52,622 nt of DNA from Lachnospiraceae bacterium UBA7729 (GCA_002482005.1 DLFD01000025.1:1-52622), one strand, 5' to 3'. Shown: positions 26,384-35,506, counted from the first letter of the stretch. Notes: generated from the sequence alone by a model not told the origin. A program made the numbers and translations.

Positions 26384-28957
26384 ATGACAGATTATTCATT
26401 TAATCTGAATATCCATGATGAGGTTGGACGCTTTCCGCTTACAAATGTCACAACTGGTGGGGATGATCAGCGGAGGTATCTCTATTATCAGCTGAAGATC
26501 AGTATGCAGACTGCTGAAGCAGTCGATCTGATTGTTTCCTTCCTCATGGAATCCGGTGTGAGGATGATTCTGAATGACCTGAAGGCAGCTGTCATGAGAG
26601 GAGCGAGAATCCGCATTCTCACTGGCAACTACCTTGGAATCACTCAGCCGTCGGCCCTGTATTTGCTTAGGAAGGAACTGGGAGACCAGATAGATCTGCG
26701 TTTTTACAATGAAGCAAACCGGTCCTTCCATGCAAAATCCTATATTTTTCATTTCAAAGACCGAGACGAGATCTTCATCGGATCTTCTAATGTTTCCAGA
26801 AGCGCGCTGACATCCGGGATCGAGTGGAACTTTCGTTTCTCCAGCAGGACAGACAAGGAAGATTACAGCAAATTTTACGATACGTTTGAGAATCTCTTTG
26901 AACATCATTCAATCCGGATCGATGACGAAGAACTGAGGCGCTATTCCGCCGGCTGGCACAGGCCGGCTGTATATAAAGATTTTGACCGGTATGGCGATGC
27001 AGAAGGATTATTGCGGGAGCAGGAAGCCTCTGAAGGTATTGCAGAGACCGAAAGGGAATCCGCGAAGGTTCATCCACTTTTCTTCCCAAGAGGAGTGCAG
27101 ATCGAAGCTTTGTATGCTCTGGAACAGAGCAGGAAAGAAGGTGCATCCAAGGCTCTGGTCCAGGCGGCAACAGGGGTCGGAAAGACCTATATCGCGGCGT
27201 TCGACTCACAGAAGTTCCACAGAGTCCTTTTCGTTGCTCACAGAGAGGAAATCCTGAAACAGGCAGCGGATGCTTTTCACAATGTGCGTGGGACGGATGA
27301 CTTTGGCTTCTTTGGGAATAATCGGCATGATACGGAAGGCCAGGTCATCTTTGCCATGGTGGAGTCACTTGGCAAGGAGACTTACCTGAACCCGGATTAC
27401 TTCAGACCGGATGATTTCGACTATTTATGTGTCGATGAGATGCATCATGGTGTTACTGCTCAGTATCGGAAGATCATGGATTACTTCCATCCTAAGTTTA
27501 TGCTGGGCCTGACCGCTACACCGGAGCGCATGGACGGAAGGGATGTCTATGCTCTGTGCGATTACAACGTGCCATATGAGCTGAACCTGAGGGACGCAAT
27601 TAATAAAGGGATGTTGGTCCCATTTCATTATTATGGGATCTATGATGACACCGATTATTCGAAGCTGCATGTGGTGAAAGGGCATTACGATACAGATGAA
27701 CTGGACAAGGCCTATATCGGTAATGCACGTCGCTATGATTTGATCTTCCGGTACTACGAAAAGTATTCCAGACTGCGGGCAATCGGATTCTGTTCGTCGA
27801 GAAATCATGCGGTCGATATGGCAAGGGAGTTCTGCAGCCGCGGAGTAAAAGCTGCAGCTGTGATCAGCGGAGAGCAGGAAGAATTCTGCATGGAGCGATC
27901 GGAAGCACTGAGCCGCCTACGTTCCTGTGATTTGCAGATCATCTTCAGCGTGGACATGTTCAATGAAGGAATCGACGTCCCCAGTCTGGATTTAGTCCTC
28001 TTTCTTCGCCCAACCGAATCACCTGTCATCTTTCTCCAGCAGCTGGGCCGGGGGCTTCGTCGTGCGAAGAACAAGCCTTATCTGAATGTCCTTGACTTTA
28101 TTGGCAATTACCGGAAGGCAGGAGCAGCACCGCAGCTTCTTCGGGGAGATGGTGGCAGAAGCGGAAAGGGAACCACAGGAGAGAGGGATGACCCAACCTT
28201 GTATCCGGATGACTGCATCGTAGACTTTGATATGAAGTTAATTGATCTCTTTAAAAAGATGCAGGAGAAGTCCCGCGGGATCGGGGAGCGGATCGATGCC
28301 GAATTCGACCGGATCCGAGAGCAGGTCGGCCATGTCCCGACCAGGATGGAACTGTTTTCTGAGATGGATGATGCCATCTATACCTTATGCCTGGCACATA
28401 CCGCGCAGAACCCATTTCGAAGATATCTGGAGTACCTGCACCGTCGTCACCTTCTGACGATGGAAGAAAAGAAGGTTTACGATGGAATCGGACGTGAGTT
28501 TTTGAATCTGATTTCCACGACCAGCATGACCAAGGTATACAAGATGCCGGTCCTGTCTTCATTTCTTACAGAGGATGGTATGAGGACAGAAGTAACTGAT
28601 GAGCAGGTACTGAAGGCCTGGAAGGATTTCTTTGATCAGGGAATGAACTGGAAAGATCTTCTCAGCGGAAAAGAGAATGGGAAAGCGGAGAAGGATCTCA
28701 CCATTGAGGATTACCGTAAGATATCGGACAGGCAGCATCTGCAGAATATCAAAAAGAACCCGATTCATTTCCTGATTGCGTCCGGTAAAGGCATGTTTGT
28801 AGAAAAGGAAGGGTATGCAATCGCCATGCGGGATGACCTGAGGGAAGCATTCCGGAACCCGGTTTTTCAGAAGCATTACAGGGATATCATCGCTTACAGG
28901 ACCGTGGATTACTATCGGAGACGGTATGCGGAAGCAAAAGATGGGGTAGTTCAGTGA
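26384..28957 (+). CDS. PLD-nuclease/SF2 helicase fusion
   Basis: An 857-residue protein. Residues 1-175 form a phospholipase-D-like domain with His116-x-Lys118 (FHAKSYIF) and GSSNVSRSAL, the HKD nuclease half-site. The superfamily 2 helicase core follows: Walker A at 263-268 (TGVGKT), DEMH box at 351-354, LTATPERMDG (motif III), and FNEGIDVPSLDLVLF with QQLGRGLRR (motifs V and VI). The C-terminal 250 residues are helical and do not look like the DUF3427 domain of longer relatives. Such proteins occur in DNA-processing and defence islands. It overlaps the methyltransferase gene (TGATG), implying joint work on DNA. Confidence 0.88.
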   Translation: MTDYSFNLNIHDEVGRFPLTNVTTGGDDQRRYLYYQLKISMQTAEAVDLIVSFLMESGVRMILNDLKAAVMRGARIRILTGNYLGITQPSALYLLRKELGDQIDLRFYNEANRSFHAKSYIFHFKDRDEIFIGSSNVSRSALTSGIEWNFRFSSRTDKEDYSKFYDTFENLFEHHSIRIDDEELRRYSAGWHRPAVYKDFDRYGDAEGLLREQEASEGIAETERESAKVHPLFFPRGVQIEALYALEQSRKEGASKALVQAATGVGKTYIAAFDSQKFHRVLFVAHREEILKQAADAFHNVRGTDDFGFFGNNRHDTEGQVIFAMVESLGKETYLNPDYFRPDDFDYLCVDEMHHGVTAQYRKIMDYFHPKFMLGLTATPERMDGRDVYALCDYNVPYELNLRDAINKGMLVPFHYYGIYDDTDYSKLHVVKGHYDTDELDKAYIGNARRYDLIFRYYEKYSRLRAIGFCSSRNHAVDMAREFCSRGVKAAAVISGEQEEFCMERSEALSRLRSCDLQIIFSVDMFNEGIDVPSLDLVLFLRPTESPVIFLQQLGRGLRRAKNKPYLNVLDFIGNYRKAGAAPQLLRGDGGRSGKGTTGERDDPTLYPDDCIVDFDMKLIDLFKKMQEKSRGIGERIDAEFDRIREQVGHVPTRMELFSEMDDAIYTLCLAHTAQNPFRRYLEYLHRRHLLTMEEKKVYDGIGREFLNLISTTSMTKVYKMPVLSSFLTEDGMRTEVTDEQVLKAWKDFFDQGMNWKDLLSGKENGKAEKDLTIEDYRKISDRQHLQNIKKNPIHFLIASGKGMFVEKEGYAIAMRDDLREAFRNPVFQKHYRDIIAYRTVDYYRRRYAEAKDGVVQ

Positions 28958-29592
28958 TGAAGATGAACCAGACGATTGATTATTACAATACTCATGCGAA
29001 TGACTTTGTTCAGAATACTATTGCGGCGAATATGCACCTGCAGCAGGATGCTTTTCTGGCCTGCCTTCCGGCACAGGCACATATCCTCGATCTTGGGGCA
29101 GGCTCCGGTCGCGATAGTCTTTATTTTATGCAACATGGATACGAGGTGACCATGGTGGACGGATCTGATGCTATGTGCAAAGCATGTGAAAAACTGACAG
29201 GGCAGAGGGCAATCCATTCCACCTTCCTCGATTTCGAGACGCAAGAGAAATATGACGGAGTATGGGCATGTGCGTCACTATTGCATCTTCATAAAGGTGA
29301 GATTCCTGTCATGCTGAGCCATCTTGCAGGAATGCTGAAAATGCCGAACACACTGTACTTGTCCTTCAAATACGGAGATTTTGAAGGTCAAAGAAATGGA
29401 AGGTATTTTACCGACCTAACAGAAGAAGGTCTTGCCTCGGTGATTCTCAAGACGAACACATTGAAGCTTACTATGGAACACGGTAACTATAAAGTCGACA
29501 GGCAGTTTATAACAAAAGATGTTAGACCGGGACGGACTGAAAGATGGCTGAATGCTTTTGTACATTTGGGTGGGAGAAAGTTATATGGATAA
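28957..29592 (+). CDS. SAM-dependent class I methyltransferase
   Basis: A 211-residue methyltransferase with motif I ILDLGAGSGRDSLYF, an acidic end of strand 2 (VTMVDGSDAMC) and a motif IV region VWACASLLHLHKGE. This Tehb/UbiE-like group methylates small molecules or metalloids more often than DNA; there is no DPPY/NPPY motif. Translation is coupled to the helicase through TGATG, and an ATG two codons on is an alternative. The pairing suggests a shared function that cannot be defined from motifs. Confidence 0.85.
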   Translation: MKMNQTIDYYNTHANDFVQNTIAANMHLQQDAFLACLPAQAHILDLGAGSGRDSLYFMQHGYEVTMVDGSDAMCKACEKLTGQRAIHSTFLDFETQEKYDGVWACASLLHLHKGEIPVMLSHLAGMLKMPNTLYLSFKYGDFEGQRNGRYFTDLTEEGLASVILKTNTLKLTMEHGNYKVDRQFITKDVRPGRTERWLNAFVHLGGRKLYG

Positions 29593-29665
29593 TATACCTG
29601 CGAAGACTGTGAGCACCTGAGTGTCCTGTGCAGCGTGAAACTTCCGAATGTAGAGGATGAAAGCT

Positions 29666-30076
29666 ATGATGGATGATTGGTTGAACGATAGATTCGATTT
29701 GAATCATGATGGCCATTTATCACCTATGGAACATGCCCTGAAGGATGATTTCCGCAACCGAATGCTTCAGGATGAAAATCCCGTGTCGGGAAGTTCAGAT
29801 GATTCTGATACGGAGTATTCGGGAATGGGCAGCAGCCAGTCATCTTCAAGTCAGTTCAAGCAAAAGCTGGACCGGGAGATGCAGCAATATATGGCAGAGA
29901 GGGAGGCTGCTGAAAAAGCAAGCCGTATTGCAGGAGGAATAGGCGGACTGCTGATTATTATCGGCTGTGCTGTAATCAACAACGGCAACGGGATAACCGG
30001 CATCTATGTTTTTGGCTTCATCGTCTTGCTGGTTGGAATCTTATTTCTTGTTGCTGCATATAACATTACGCATTGA
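29666..30076 (+). CDS. EF-hand-like small membrane protein
   Basis: A 136-residue protein. Residues 9-21 (FDLNHDGHLSPME) match an EF-hand calcium loop, with D-x-N-x-D-G and a late Glu. A Ser/Asp-rich linker, a charged helix (about 60-88) and two membrane segments (about 91-106 and 112-133) follow. The ATG at 29666 has an agagg site nine bases upstream; the frame also has an ATG three codons earlier without room for one. A single EF-hand is unusual in Firmicutes. The role is unknown; calcium binding is inferred. Confidence 0.65.
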   Translation: MMDDWLNDRFDLNHDGHLSPMEHALKDDFRNRMLQDENPVSGSSDDSDTEYSGMGSSQSSSSQFKQKLDREMQQYMAEREAAEKASRIAGGIGGLLIIIGCAVINNGNGITGIYVFGFIVLLVGILFLVAAYNITH

Positions 30077-30198
30077 AACAGACGGATTATGCCTGGAATT
30101 ATCTGGATATCTGCTCAAGAAAACTCCGCAGATCGTCGCAACAATAATAGAATTCGATACGGGGATAGCAATAAGGATTCGGGTATGGAGAATTGCCT

Positions 30199-30309
30199 AT
30201 GCAGTGGATGTACTTCGTAAATCATTATGACAACTGGTCTGGCAGTACTCAGAAAAAGCACATCAGTGAAACGGCGGAGATCTTCTTCGACTTTTCACAG
30301 GCCCAGTGA
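30199..30309 (+). other. Short open frame or remnant
   Basis: A 36-codon frame (MQWMYFVNHYDNW then STQKKHISETAEIFFDFS) lies between the EF-hand-like gene and the vWA gene. Its composition looks coding, but there is no ribosome site and no match was recognised, so it may be the tail of a deleted gene. A short gccggg/cccggc hairpin follows at about 30318-30337. The rest of the 30077-30423 gap shows nothing. Confidence 0.3.
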
Positions 30310-30423
30310 TTGTCGCCTGCCGGGCTCCCTTCCCGGCTTCAGAAAATTCTATACTGGCCTCACAAAGCAAAGAAACATGAAAGCGGATGCAGGTACGCCA
30401 GGGTACCAGAAAGTGAGGTCAGT

Positions 30424-31122
30424 ATGAAGGCAAATTCCACAGAGCTTGTATTTATCCTTGACAGGAGCGGTTCCATGTCCGGTCTGGAAGCGGATACGAT
30501 CGGCGGTTTCAATGGTCTTCTTGAGAAGCAGAGAAAGGAAGACGGGGAGGCATACGTATCGGTTGTTCTGTTCGACGACCAGACAGAGGTGCTCTACGAC
30601 CGGGAAGATATCCGCAAGGTTGAGCCGATGGATGATACCCAGTACTATGTGAGGGGATGTACGGCTCTCCTGGATGCGGTCGGCGGGGCGATTCACCACA
30701 TCGACCGGGTCCATCACTACATGAAGAAAGAGGACGTTCCGGAGAAGACCCTGTTCATCATCACAACGGATGGTATGGAGAATGCCAGCAGAGAGTACTC
30801 TTATAGCCGTGTTAAGAGGATGGTGGAGCAGGAGAAGGAGAAGAACCACTGGGAGTTCATGTTCCTCGGAGCCAACATTGACGCCATTGAAGTTGCCGGC
30901 AGGTTTGGGATCGGCGCATCACATGCTGTGAACTATGAGCATGATTCCATAGGGACACAGCTGAACTTTGAGGTCATGTCCAATGTCGTGAGCAGGGTCA
31001 GGAAGGCATGTTCCGCGGCTGAGATGGAAGCTGTCATGGACGATGATCAGATGTTGGAACCGGTCCGTGAAGACTATCGGAGACGGCATGCGGGAGGCAG
31101 GCATACGAAACATACCCGGTAA
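30424..31122 (+). CDS. TerY-like von Willebrand factor A protein
   Basis: A 232-residue cytoplasmic vWA protein. The MIDAS metal site is complete: DRSGSMSG at residues 11-18, a Thr in GCTALLDAVGG and an Asp in ITTDGMEN. This compact form with no signal or membrane segment is the TerY type seen in tellurite/stress and conflict clusters, where it recruits partners by Mg2+-dependent contacts. The ATG has a gtgaggtc site. The frame is open 38 codons further upstream but without a ribosome site. The next gene is a macro domain protein 60 bases away. Confidence 0.85.
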   Translation: MKANSTELVFILDRSGSMSGLEADTIGGFNGLLEKQRKEDGEAYVSVVLFDDQTEVLYDREDIRKVEPMDDTQYYVRGCTALLDAVGGAIHHIDRVHHYMKKEDVPEKTLFIITTDGMENASREYSYSRVKRMVEQEKEKNHWEFMFLGANIDAIEVAGRFGIGASHAVNYEHDSIGTQLNFEVMSNVVSRVRKACSAAEMEAVMDDDQMLEPVREDYRRRHAGGRHTKHTR

Positions 31123-31182
31123 TACTGAGTGCAGATGCGTATGATCGGAATGAAGGACGGATGATCGGAAGGAGCAAAGCAG

Positions 31183-32361
31183 ATGCCATTCAATATTGTA
31201 AGAAATGATATCACGCGGATGCATACGGATGCGATCGTGAATACGGCGAATCCGGATCCGGTCATCGGAGGCGGGACGGACAGTGCGATCTATGAAGCTG
31301 CCGGGGCGGAAATGCTTCTTGCAGAGCGCAAAAAGATCGGGAAGATTGCCAGAGGCCAGGCAGCTGCGACTCCCGCTTTTGGTCTTCACGCGAAGTACAT
31401 CATCCACACGGTCGGACCTAGATGGGACGGCGGGCAGAACGGGGAGTTTGAGACATTGGCATCCTGCTACGCAAACTCTCTGAAGCTGGCGGAAGAACTC
31501 GGCTGCCAGTCCATTTCCTTCCCGATGATTTCGACCGGAGTCTATGGATTTCCCAAGGATAAGGCACTTTCGATCGCACTCGGCGCAATCGGGGCATATC
31601 TGAATGAGCATGACATGGAGGTAACGCTGGTCGTGTTCGACCGGGCTTCCTTCCAGATCTCGGAGCAGATCAAAGAGCGGGTCCGTGCTTTTATCGACGA
31701 TGAGTATGCGGCAGCAGCTCTGGATACAGAGTACGAGACCGATGAGAGCCGTTTGGGTACGTCACCCTATGGAAATTTCGGCGGACTTCCGGCAGAGAGT
31801 ACGCCGGATGAAGAGAGACGCAGAAGATATGGGGAGCGCAGGCGTCGGTCAGAGTCCGGACGGGGACGCCTGGGGAAGAAACAGTTTGCAGAAACAGCGG
31901 TAGAAAAAGAACTGCATGAAAGCCAGGAAATTGCGGCATCCTATCTTCCGAAAGATACTTTGCCTGAGATCGACATCCGGAAAGAGCCGGATCTTGCAGC
32001 ATTGAAAAAACAGATCGGCGAAACATTTCAGGAGCGTCTGTTCAACCTGATGCGGGAGAAGGATATGACCAATGCAGAGGTCTATCGCCGTGCAAATATC
32101 TCAAGACAGACCTTCAGCAAGATCACGAGGAAAGGCGCGAAGACGACAAAGCCCATGGTGTTTGCCCTGGCAATTGCGTTGCAGCTGGACATCAGCGAGA
32201 CAAATGATCTGCTCGCACATGCAGGGTATGCATTTGCTGCCGGAGAAGTCCAGGACGTGGTCGTCAGAGCCTTTATCCGTGCCGGAATCTACAATATCGA
32301 TACGGTGAATTCCTACCTGTTCGACATTCATGTAGACCAGCTCGGAAGTGACTGGAAGTGA
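31183..32361 (+). CDS. Macro domain protein with C-terminal HTH
   Basis: A 392-residue two-part protein. Residues 1-165 are a macro domain (IVNTANPDPVIGGGTDSAIY, AKYIIHTVGPRWDGG, ISTGVYGFPKDKA), which binds or hydrolyses ADP-ribose or its derivatives. A charged linker (about 170-265, Arg/Glu-rich) follows. The C-terminal 115 residues are an XRE-like helical domain (YRRANISRQTFSKITRKGAK, ALQLDISETNDLLAHAGYAF). A ggaagg site precedes the ATG. Fusion of an ADP-ribose reader with a DNA- or protein-binding domain next to a vWA protein suggests a signalling role. A structured terminator follows. Confidence 0.85.
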   Translation: MPFNIVRNDITRMHTDAIVNTANPDPVIGGGTDSAIYEAAGAEMLLAERKKIGKIARGQAAATPAFGLHAKYIIHTVGPRWDGGQNGEFETLASCYANSLKLAEELGCQSISFPMISTGVYGFPKDKALSIALGAIGAYLNEHDMEVTLVVFDRASFQISEQIKERVRAFIDDEYAAAALDTEYETDESRLGTSPYGNFGGLPAESTPDEERRRRYGERRRRSESGRGRLGKKQFAETAVEKELHESQEIAASYLPKDTLPEIDIRKEPDLAALKKQIGETFQERLFNLMREKDMTNAEVYRRANISRQTFSKITRKGAKTTKPMVFALAIALQLDISETNDLLAHAGYAFAAGEVQDVVVRAFIRAGIYNIDTVNSYLFDIHVDQLGSDWK

Positions 32362-32428
32362 CGGGATTTTCAATGAGCCATCTGACGGAACTTTAGATTA
32401 CCATCCATAACAGAATAGTGTTGTCTGT

Positions 32429-32488
32429 GAGCCCTGTGGCCGCATCGGGATGAAATTGATCCCGGTCGCCGCAAGGCTCTTTTCTTTC
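32429..32488 (+). terminator. Stem-loop terminator after macro gene
   Basis: An extended stem-loop: gagcc (32429-32433) pairs with ggctc (32475-32479) at the base, with an inner cgggat/atcccg arm (32446-32451, 32459-32464) and ggc/gcc in between, then a T-rich tail tttctttc. It lies 68 bases after the macro gene. The interior has mismatches, so the fold should be computed. Confidence 0.55.
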
Positions 32489-32492
32489 TATT

Positions 32493-32574
32493 GGCGATCT
32501 CCGGAAGGGCTGCCGGGCCGTAGCCGAAAGGAAAGATTATGCAGATGTCGCCTGGCATTTTACCTGGCAGGCGA
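32493..32574 (+). promoter_or_regulatory. Leader with alternative pairing
   Basis: Two copies of ggcga (32493-32497 and 32570-32574) can each pair with one tcgcc (32548-32552), so the two helices are mutually exclusive, as in a switching leader. It lies between the terminator and the SseB-like gene. No known riboswitch consensus was recognised and no T-run follows the downstream helix. The rest of the gap to 32691 shows nothing. Confidence 0.3.
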
Positions 32575-32691
32575 TTATAAAGCGTATCGTTATGACTGTC
32601 AGGAAAGAAAGAGATCTTCCAAAAGCCACGGCGGGAGGCCTTGCCGGGAACAGGGGAGATCCGATTAGAGTCAGAAGAAGGAGGAACGCGG

Positions 32692-33624
32692 ATGACAGAT
32701 AAAAGAAATGCAATTGAGGAGTTGATCCGGAAGAGTATCGATGACCCCAAGATGGATATTCGGGAAGAGATGGTTAGCTTACTCGCGTCGGCAATCGATG
32801 CGGATGAGGGGCTATACATATATGGGACATCGAATGCAGAGGAAGAGAACGGAGAACTGACCGTCACCATGACGCAGGATGACCGGGGCAACCGGTTCCT
32901 TCCCGTCTACACCAGCTGTAAGGTGTCGTTTGACAATAATGCCGGAGGCTTGAAAAAGGAAGATGAGAGCAGCGGAGAAAAGCTTAAGGCTGCTGGAAGT
33001 AGAGCATCTGCTGTGGAGACCAGACAGCTCTATATTGACTCCCTGGTCAAGTATGTTCTTGAGCAGCCTGATCTGGCCGGGATGGAGATCAACCCGGACG
33101 GGAACCGCTGCAGGCTGAGCCGGGAGCTGCTTTGGAAGGTCTTCGAGAGGAGAGAGGCCAAAAGGGATGACCAGGAATTTAATAACAAGATGATCCGGAA
33201 AGCATTGAAGTTTGCAGAGGAATTCTATGCACCGAAGGGAATTGGCGATGACGGCAACTTCTCCTATCCGTATCTGGAAATGATGCACATCCTGAACGAT
33301 ATGAACATGGCTGTCGTCGATCCATCCGTGATGATCGCGGGTATCCTGTACCACGCTGCAGAACAGACGGCACAGGCACCGGACATGATCCGCTGGCAGT
33401 TCGGAAATCAGGTCGCGGATCTTCTCGATGTGTATCTGAGACATATAGACCTTGACGAAGAAGTAAGACATCGTCAGTTCATTTCCGACCTGAAAAAGGC
33501 TGACATGCCGGTCAAGGTTCTGGCACTTGCGGACATCCTGGTGCGGCAGAGGGACATCGTGAGAAGCTGCGGATACGCTGGAGAGAGTTGCCAGCGGCCT
33601 TTACGCCTGTTAAGACAAAAATGA
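32692..33624 (+). CDS. SseB-like/degenerate HD-domain protein
   Basis: A 310-residue protein starting at an ATG with a gaaggagg site. The first 130 residues resemble the SseB domain (GLYIYGTSNAEEENGELTVT, NRFLPVYTS). Residues about 160-290 resemble the HD fold of RelA/SpoT-type enzymes: YLEMMHILNDMNMAV, a GILYHAAEQT helix where the HD doublet should be, RWQFGNQVADLLDVYLRH and KVLALADILVRQRDIV. The 'HD' itself reads YHA, so metal binding is doubtful. The last 18 residues are out of character and run into IS21-like repeats, so the C-terminus appears truncated. Function unknown. Confidence 0.65.
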   Translation: MTDKRNAIEELIRKSIDDPKMDIREEMVSLLASAIDADEGLYIYGTSNAEEENGELTVTMTQDDRGNRFLPVYTSCKVSFDNNAGGLKKEDESSGEKLKAAGSRASAVETRQLYIDSLVKYVLEQPDLAGMEINPDGNRCRLSRELLWKVFERREAKRDDQEFNNKMIRKALKFAEEFYAPKGIGDDGNFSYPYLEMMHILNDMNMAVVDPSVMIAGILYHAAEQTAQAPDMIRWQFGNQVADLLDVYLRHIDLDEEVRHRQFISDLKKADMPVKVLALADILVRQRDIVRSCGYAGESCQRPLRLLRQK

Positions 33625-33660
33625 TAATGTCCTGATATACCAAAAATGAAAATGTCCCGG
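33608..33660. repeat. IS21-like element end (solo)
   Basis: Two 16-nt repeats with one difference, at 33617-33632 (aaaaatgataatgtcc) and 33642-33657 (aaaaatgaaaatgtcc), 25 bases apart and starting just after TGT. Repeated 'AAAATGxAAATGTCC' units are typical of IS21-family termini. No istA/istB genes or opposite end are here, so this is a scar or partial element. It cuts into the SseB-like gene's end. Confidence 0.5.
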
Positions 33661-33844
33661 GTGGGAAAGTCCAGGTGTGGCGACAGTAGACATCGCTTAT
33701 TTACAAACACTTTACCCGCCACGCACAAGAATTTTTCTTCTGCATTGTACGATACATTTGGAAAACTTTAATCAGATGACGCAGGTGTCAAAAGGAATTT
33801 GGGCACACTCATGGTCAGATGAAAATGTGCGAAAGGCGGCAATT

Positions 33845-35506
33845 ATGCACGAGGCAATGAATAGCAGAAGGTCAGAGAAGCTCAGATGGCTGGCCATCCT
33901 GATCGCGGTCGTTCTGATGACCATGATCTATGGACTCAGCGGCTGCGGCTCGTCGGACGGCGGGAGCGAGGAAAGCGGCGGCACTTCGGACTTAGCCGCG
34001 CAGTCTACCCTCGGATCCGGAAGCAAGACGCTTCGCATTCTCTCCGGCTCGGAGAACAAGGAACTTGAGCCGATCATCGAGAAGTACGCAAAGAAGAATC
34101 ATGTGAAGATCGAGATGACCTATCAGGGTTCTCTCGACATCATGCGGCAGCTTGGTGAGAAGAACTTTGGCTACGATGCCGTCTGGCCTGCTTCCAGCAT
34201 CTGGATGAACGCCGGCGACACCCTGCACAGGGTAAAGCACGCGGAGTCCGTATGCCAAAGCCCGGTCGTCTTTGGCATCAGAAAGCCTCTGGCGGAAGAA
34301 CTGGGCTTCGTGGACAGGGAAGTTTCAGTCAATGATATCCTGGAGGCGATCCTGGCAGGCAGGCTGAAGTTCTGCATGACTTCGGCCACCCAGTCCAACT
34401 CCGGAGCCAGCGCCTACATCGGCTTCATCCACGCACTGCTCGGCAGCCCGGACGTCATCACCATGGATGACCTGCAGGATCAGGATATGCGGAAGAAGCT
34501 GGCGCAACTTCTCTCAGGGATCGACCGTTCGTCCGGCAGCTCCGACTGGCTGAAAGATATGTTCCTGAAGGGCGATTACGATGCCATGGTCAACTATGAG
34601 TGCCTGATGATCAACGCAGACGAGCAGCTTCAGGCGGCCAAGAAAGACCCGCTTTACATCATCTATCCATATGACGGACTCAGCATCGCGGACTCCCCGC
34701 TTGCCTATGTGGATCAAGGCGACAGGAAAGCGGAGGAACGTTTTCTTGACTTCCAGGAATACCTCCTTTCCGACGACACGCAGGACCGGATCCAGCAGAC
34801 CGGACGGCGGACCACCTACACCGGGATCAGTGATAAGAACAAGGTCATATTCCGGAAGGAATGGGGATTTCAGCCCGACCGGGTGCTTTCACCCTTCAAG
34901 ATGCCGGAGGCGGATGTTCTGGACGAGTGCCTGAACCTCTATCAGACCGTCCTGCGCAAGCCGTCCCTGACCGTCTACTGCCTGGATTACTCCGGCAGCA
35001 TGGAAGGCGAAGGCAACAAGCAGCTGGTTGCGGCCATGGAGCAGGTCCTGATCCAGAAAAATGCTGCAGAGAATTATCTACAGGCTTCCCCGGATGATGT
35101 GACCATCCTGATCCCGTTTGAAAGCAGCGTGATCGGAACTTTCACGGCGGAGGGCAACGGCAAGGAGCTGGAGGACCTCTACGACACGGTTGACAAACTG
35201 GAGCCCATGGGTGGAACCGACATGTACAACGCCATGGAAAGGGGTCTGGACCTTCTGGATGAGTATGACCTTTCTAAGTACACGACCGCTTTCATCGTCA
35301 TGACGGATGGCGAATCGGAGGACTACTATAACGAGTTCAGGGAAGCCTGGGAAGAGGACGGACGGAACATTCCGGTCTTCTCCATCATGTACGGCGATGC
35401 GGACTCAAGTCAGCTTGACCAGCTGGCTCAGCTTACCAATGCGAGAGTCTTCGACGGAAGAGAAGATCTGATCGGAGCTTTCCGGAAAGTGCGTGGCTAC
35501 AATTGA
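33845..35506 (+). CDS. Solute-binding lipoprotein fused to vWA domain
   Basis: A 553-residue lipoprotein. Residues 1-33 are a lipoprotein signal with lipobox LSGC (Cys34). Residues about 55-340 are a periplasmic-binding-like domain (LRILSGSENKELEPIIEKYA, SATQSNSGASAYIGFIHALL, YIIYPYDGLSIADSPLAYVD), similar to molybdate/sulfate/phosphate-type binders. Residues about 370-550 are a vWA domain with DYSGS at 381-385, GGTDMYNAM and MTDGE. The start at 33845 has a aaggcgg site; ATG 33857 is an alternative, and sequence further upstream has no coding character. The last bases overlap the XpaC-like gene. The ligand and vWA partner are unknown. Confidence 0.85.
   Translation: MHEAMNSRRSEKLRWLAILIAVVLMTMIYGLSGCGSSDGGSEESGGTSDLAAQSTLGSGSKTLRILSGSENKELEPIIEKYAKKNHVKIEMTYQGSLDIMRQLGEKNFGYDAVWPASSIWMNAGDTLHRVKHAESVCQSPVVFGIRKPLAEELGFVDREVSVNDILEAILAGRLKFCMTSATQSNSGASAYIGFIHALLGSPDVITMDDLQDQDMRKKLAQLLSGIDRSSGSSDWLKDMFLKGDYDAMVNYECLMINADEQLQAAKKDPLYIIYPYDGLSIADSPLAYVDQGDRKAEERFLDFQEYLLSDDTQDRIQQTGRRTTYTGISDKNKVIFRKEWGFQPDRVLSPFKMPEADVLDECLNLYQTVLRKPSLTVYCLDYSGSMEGEGNKQLVAAMEQVLIQKNAAENYLQASPDDVTILIPFESSVIGTFTAEGNGKELEDLYDTVDKLEPMGGTDMYNAMERGLDLLDEYDLSKYTTAFIVMTDGESEDYYNEFREAWEEDGRNIPVFSIMYGDADSSQLDQLAQLTNARVFDGREDLIGAFRKVRGYN

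Noticed and set aside
32493..32574. A known riboswitch class
   Set aside because: Compared from memory with fluoride, glycine, c-di-GMP, TPP, THF and ZTP patterns; none fits, so only an alternative pairing is reported.
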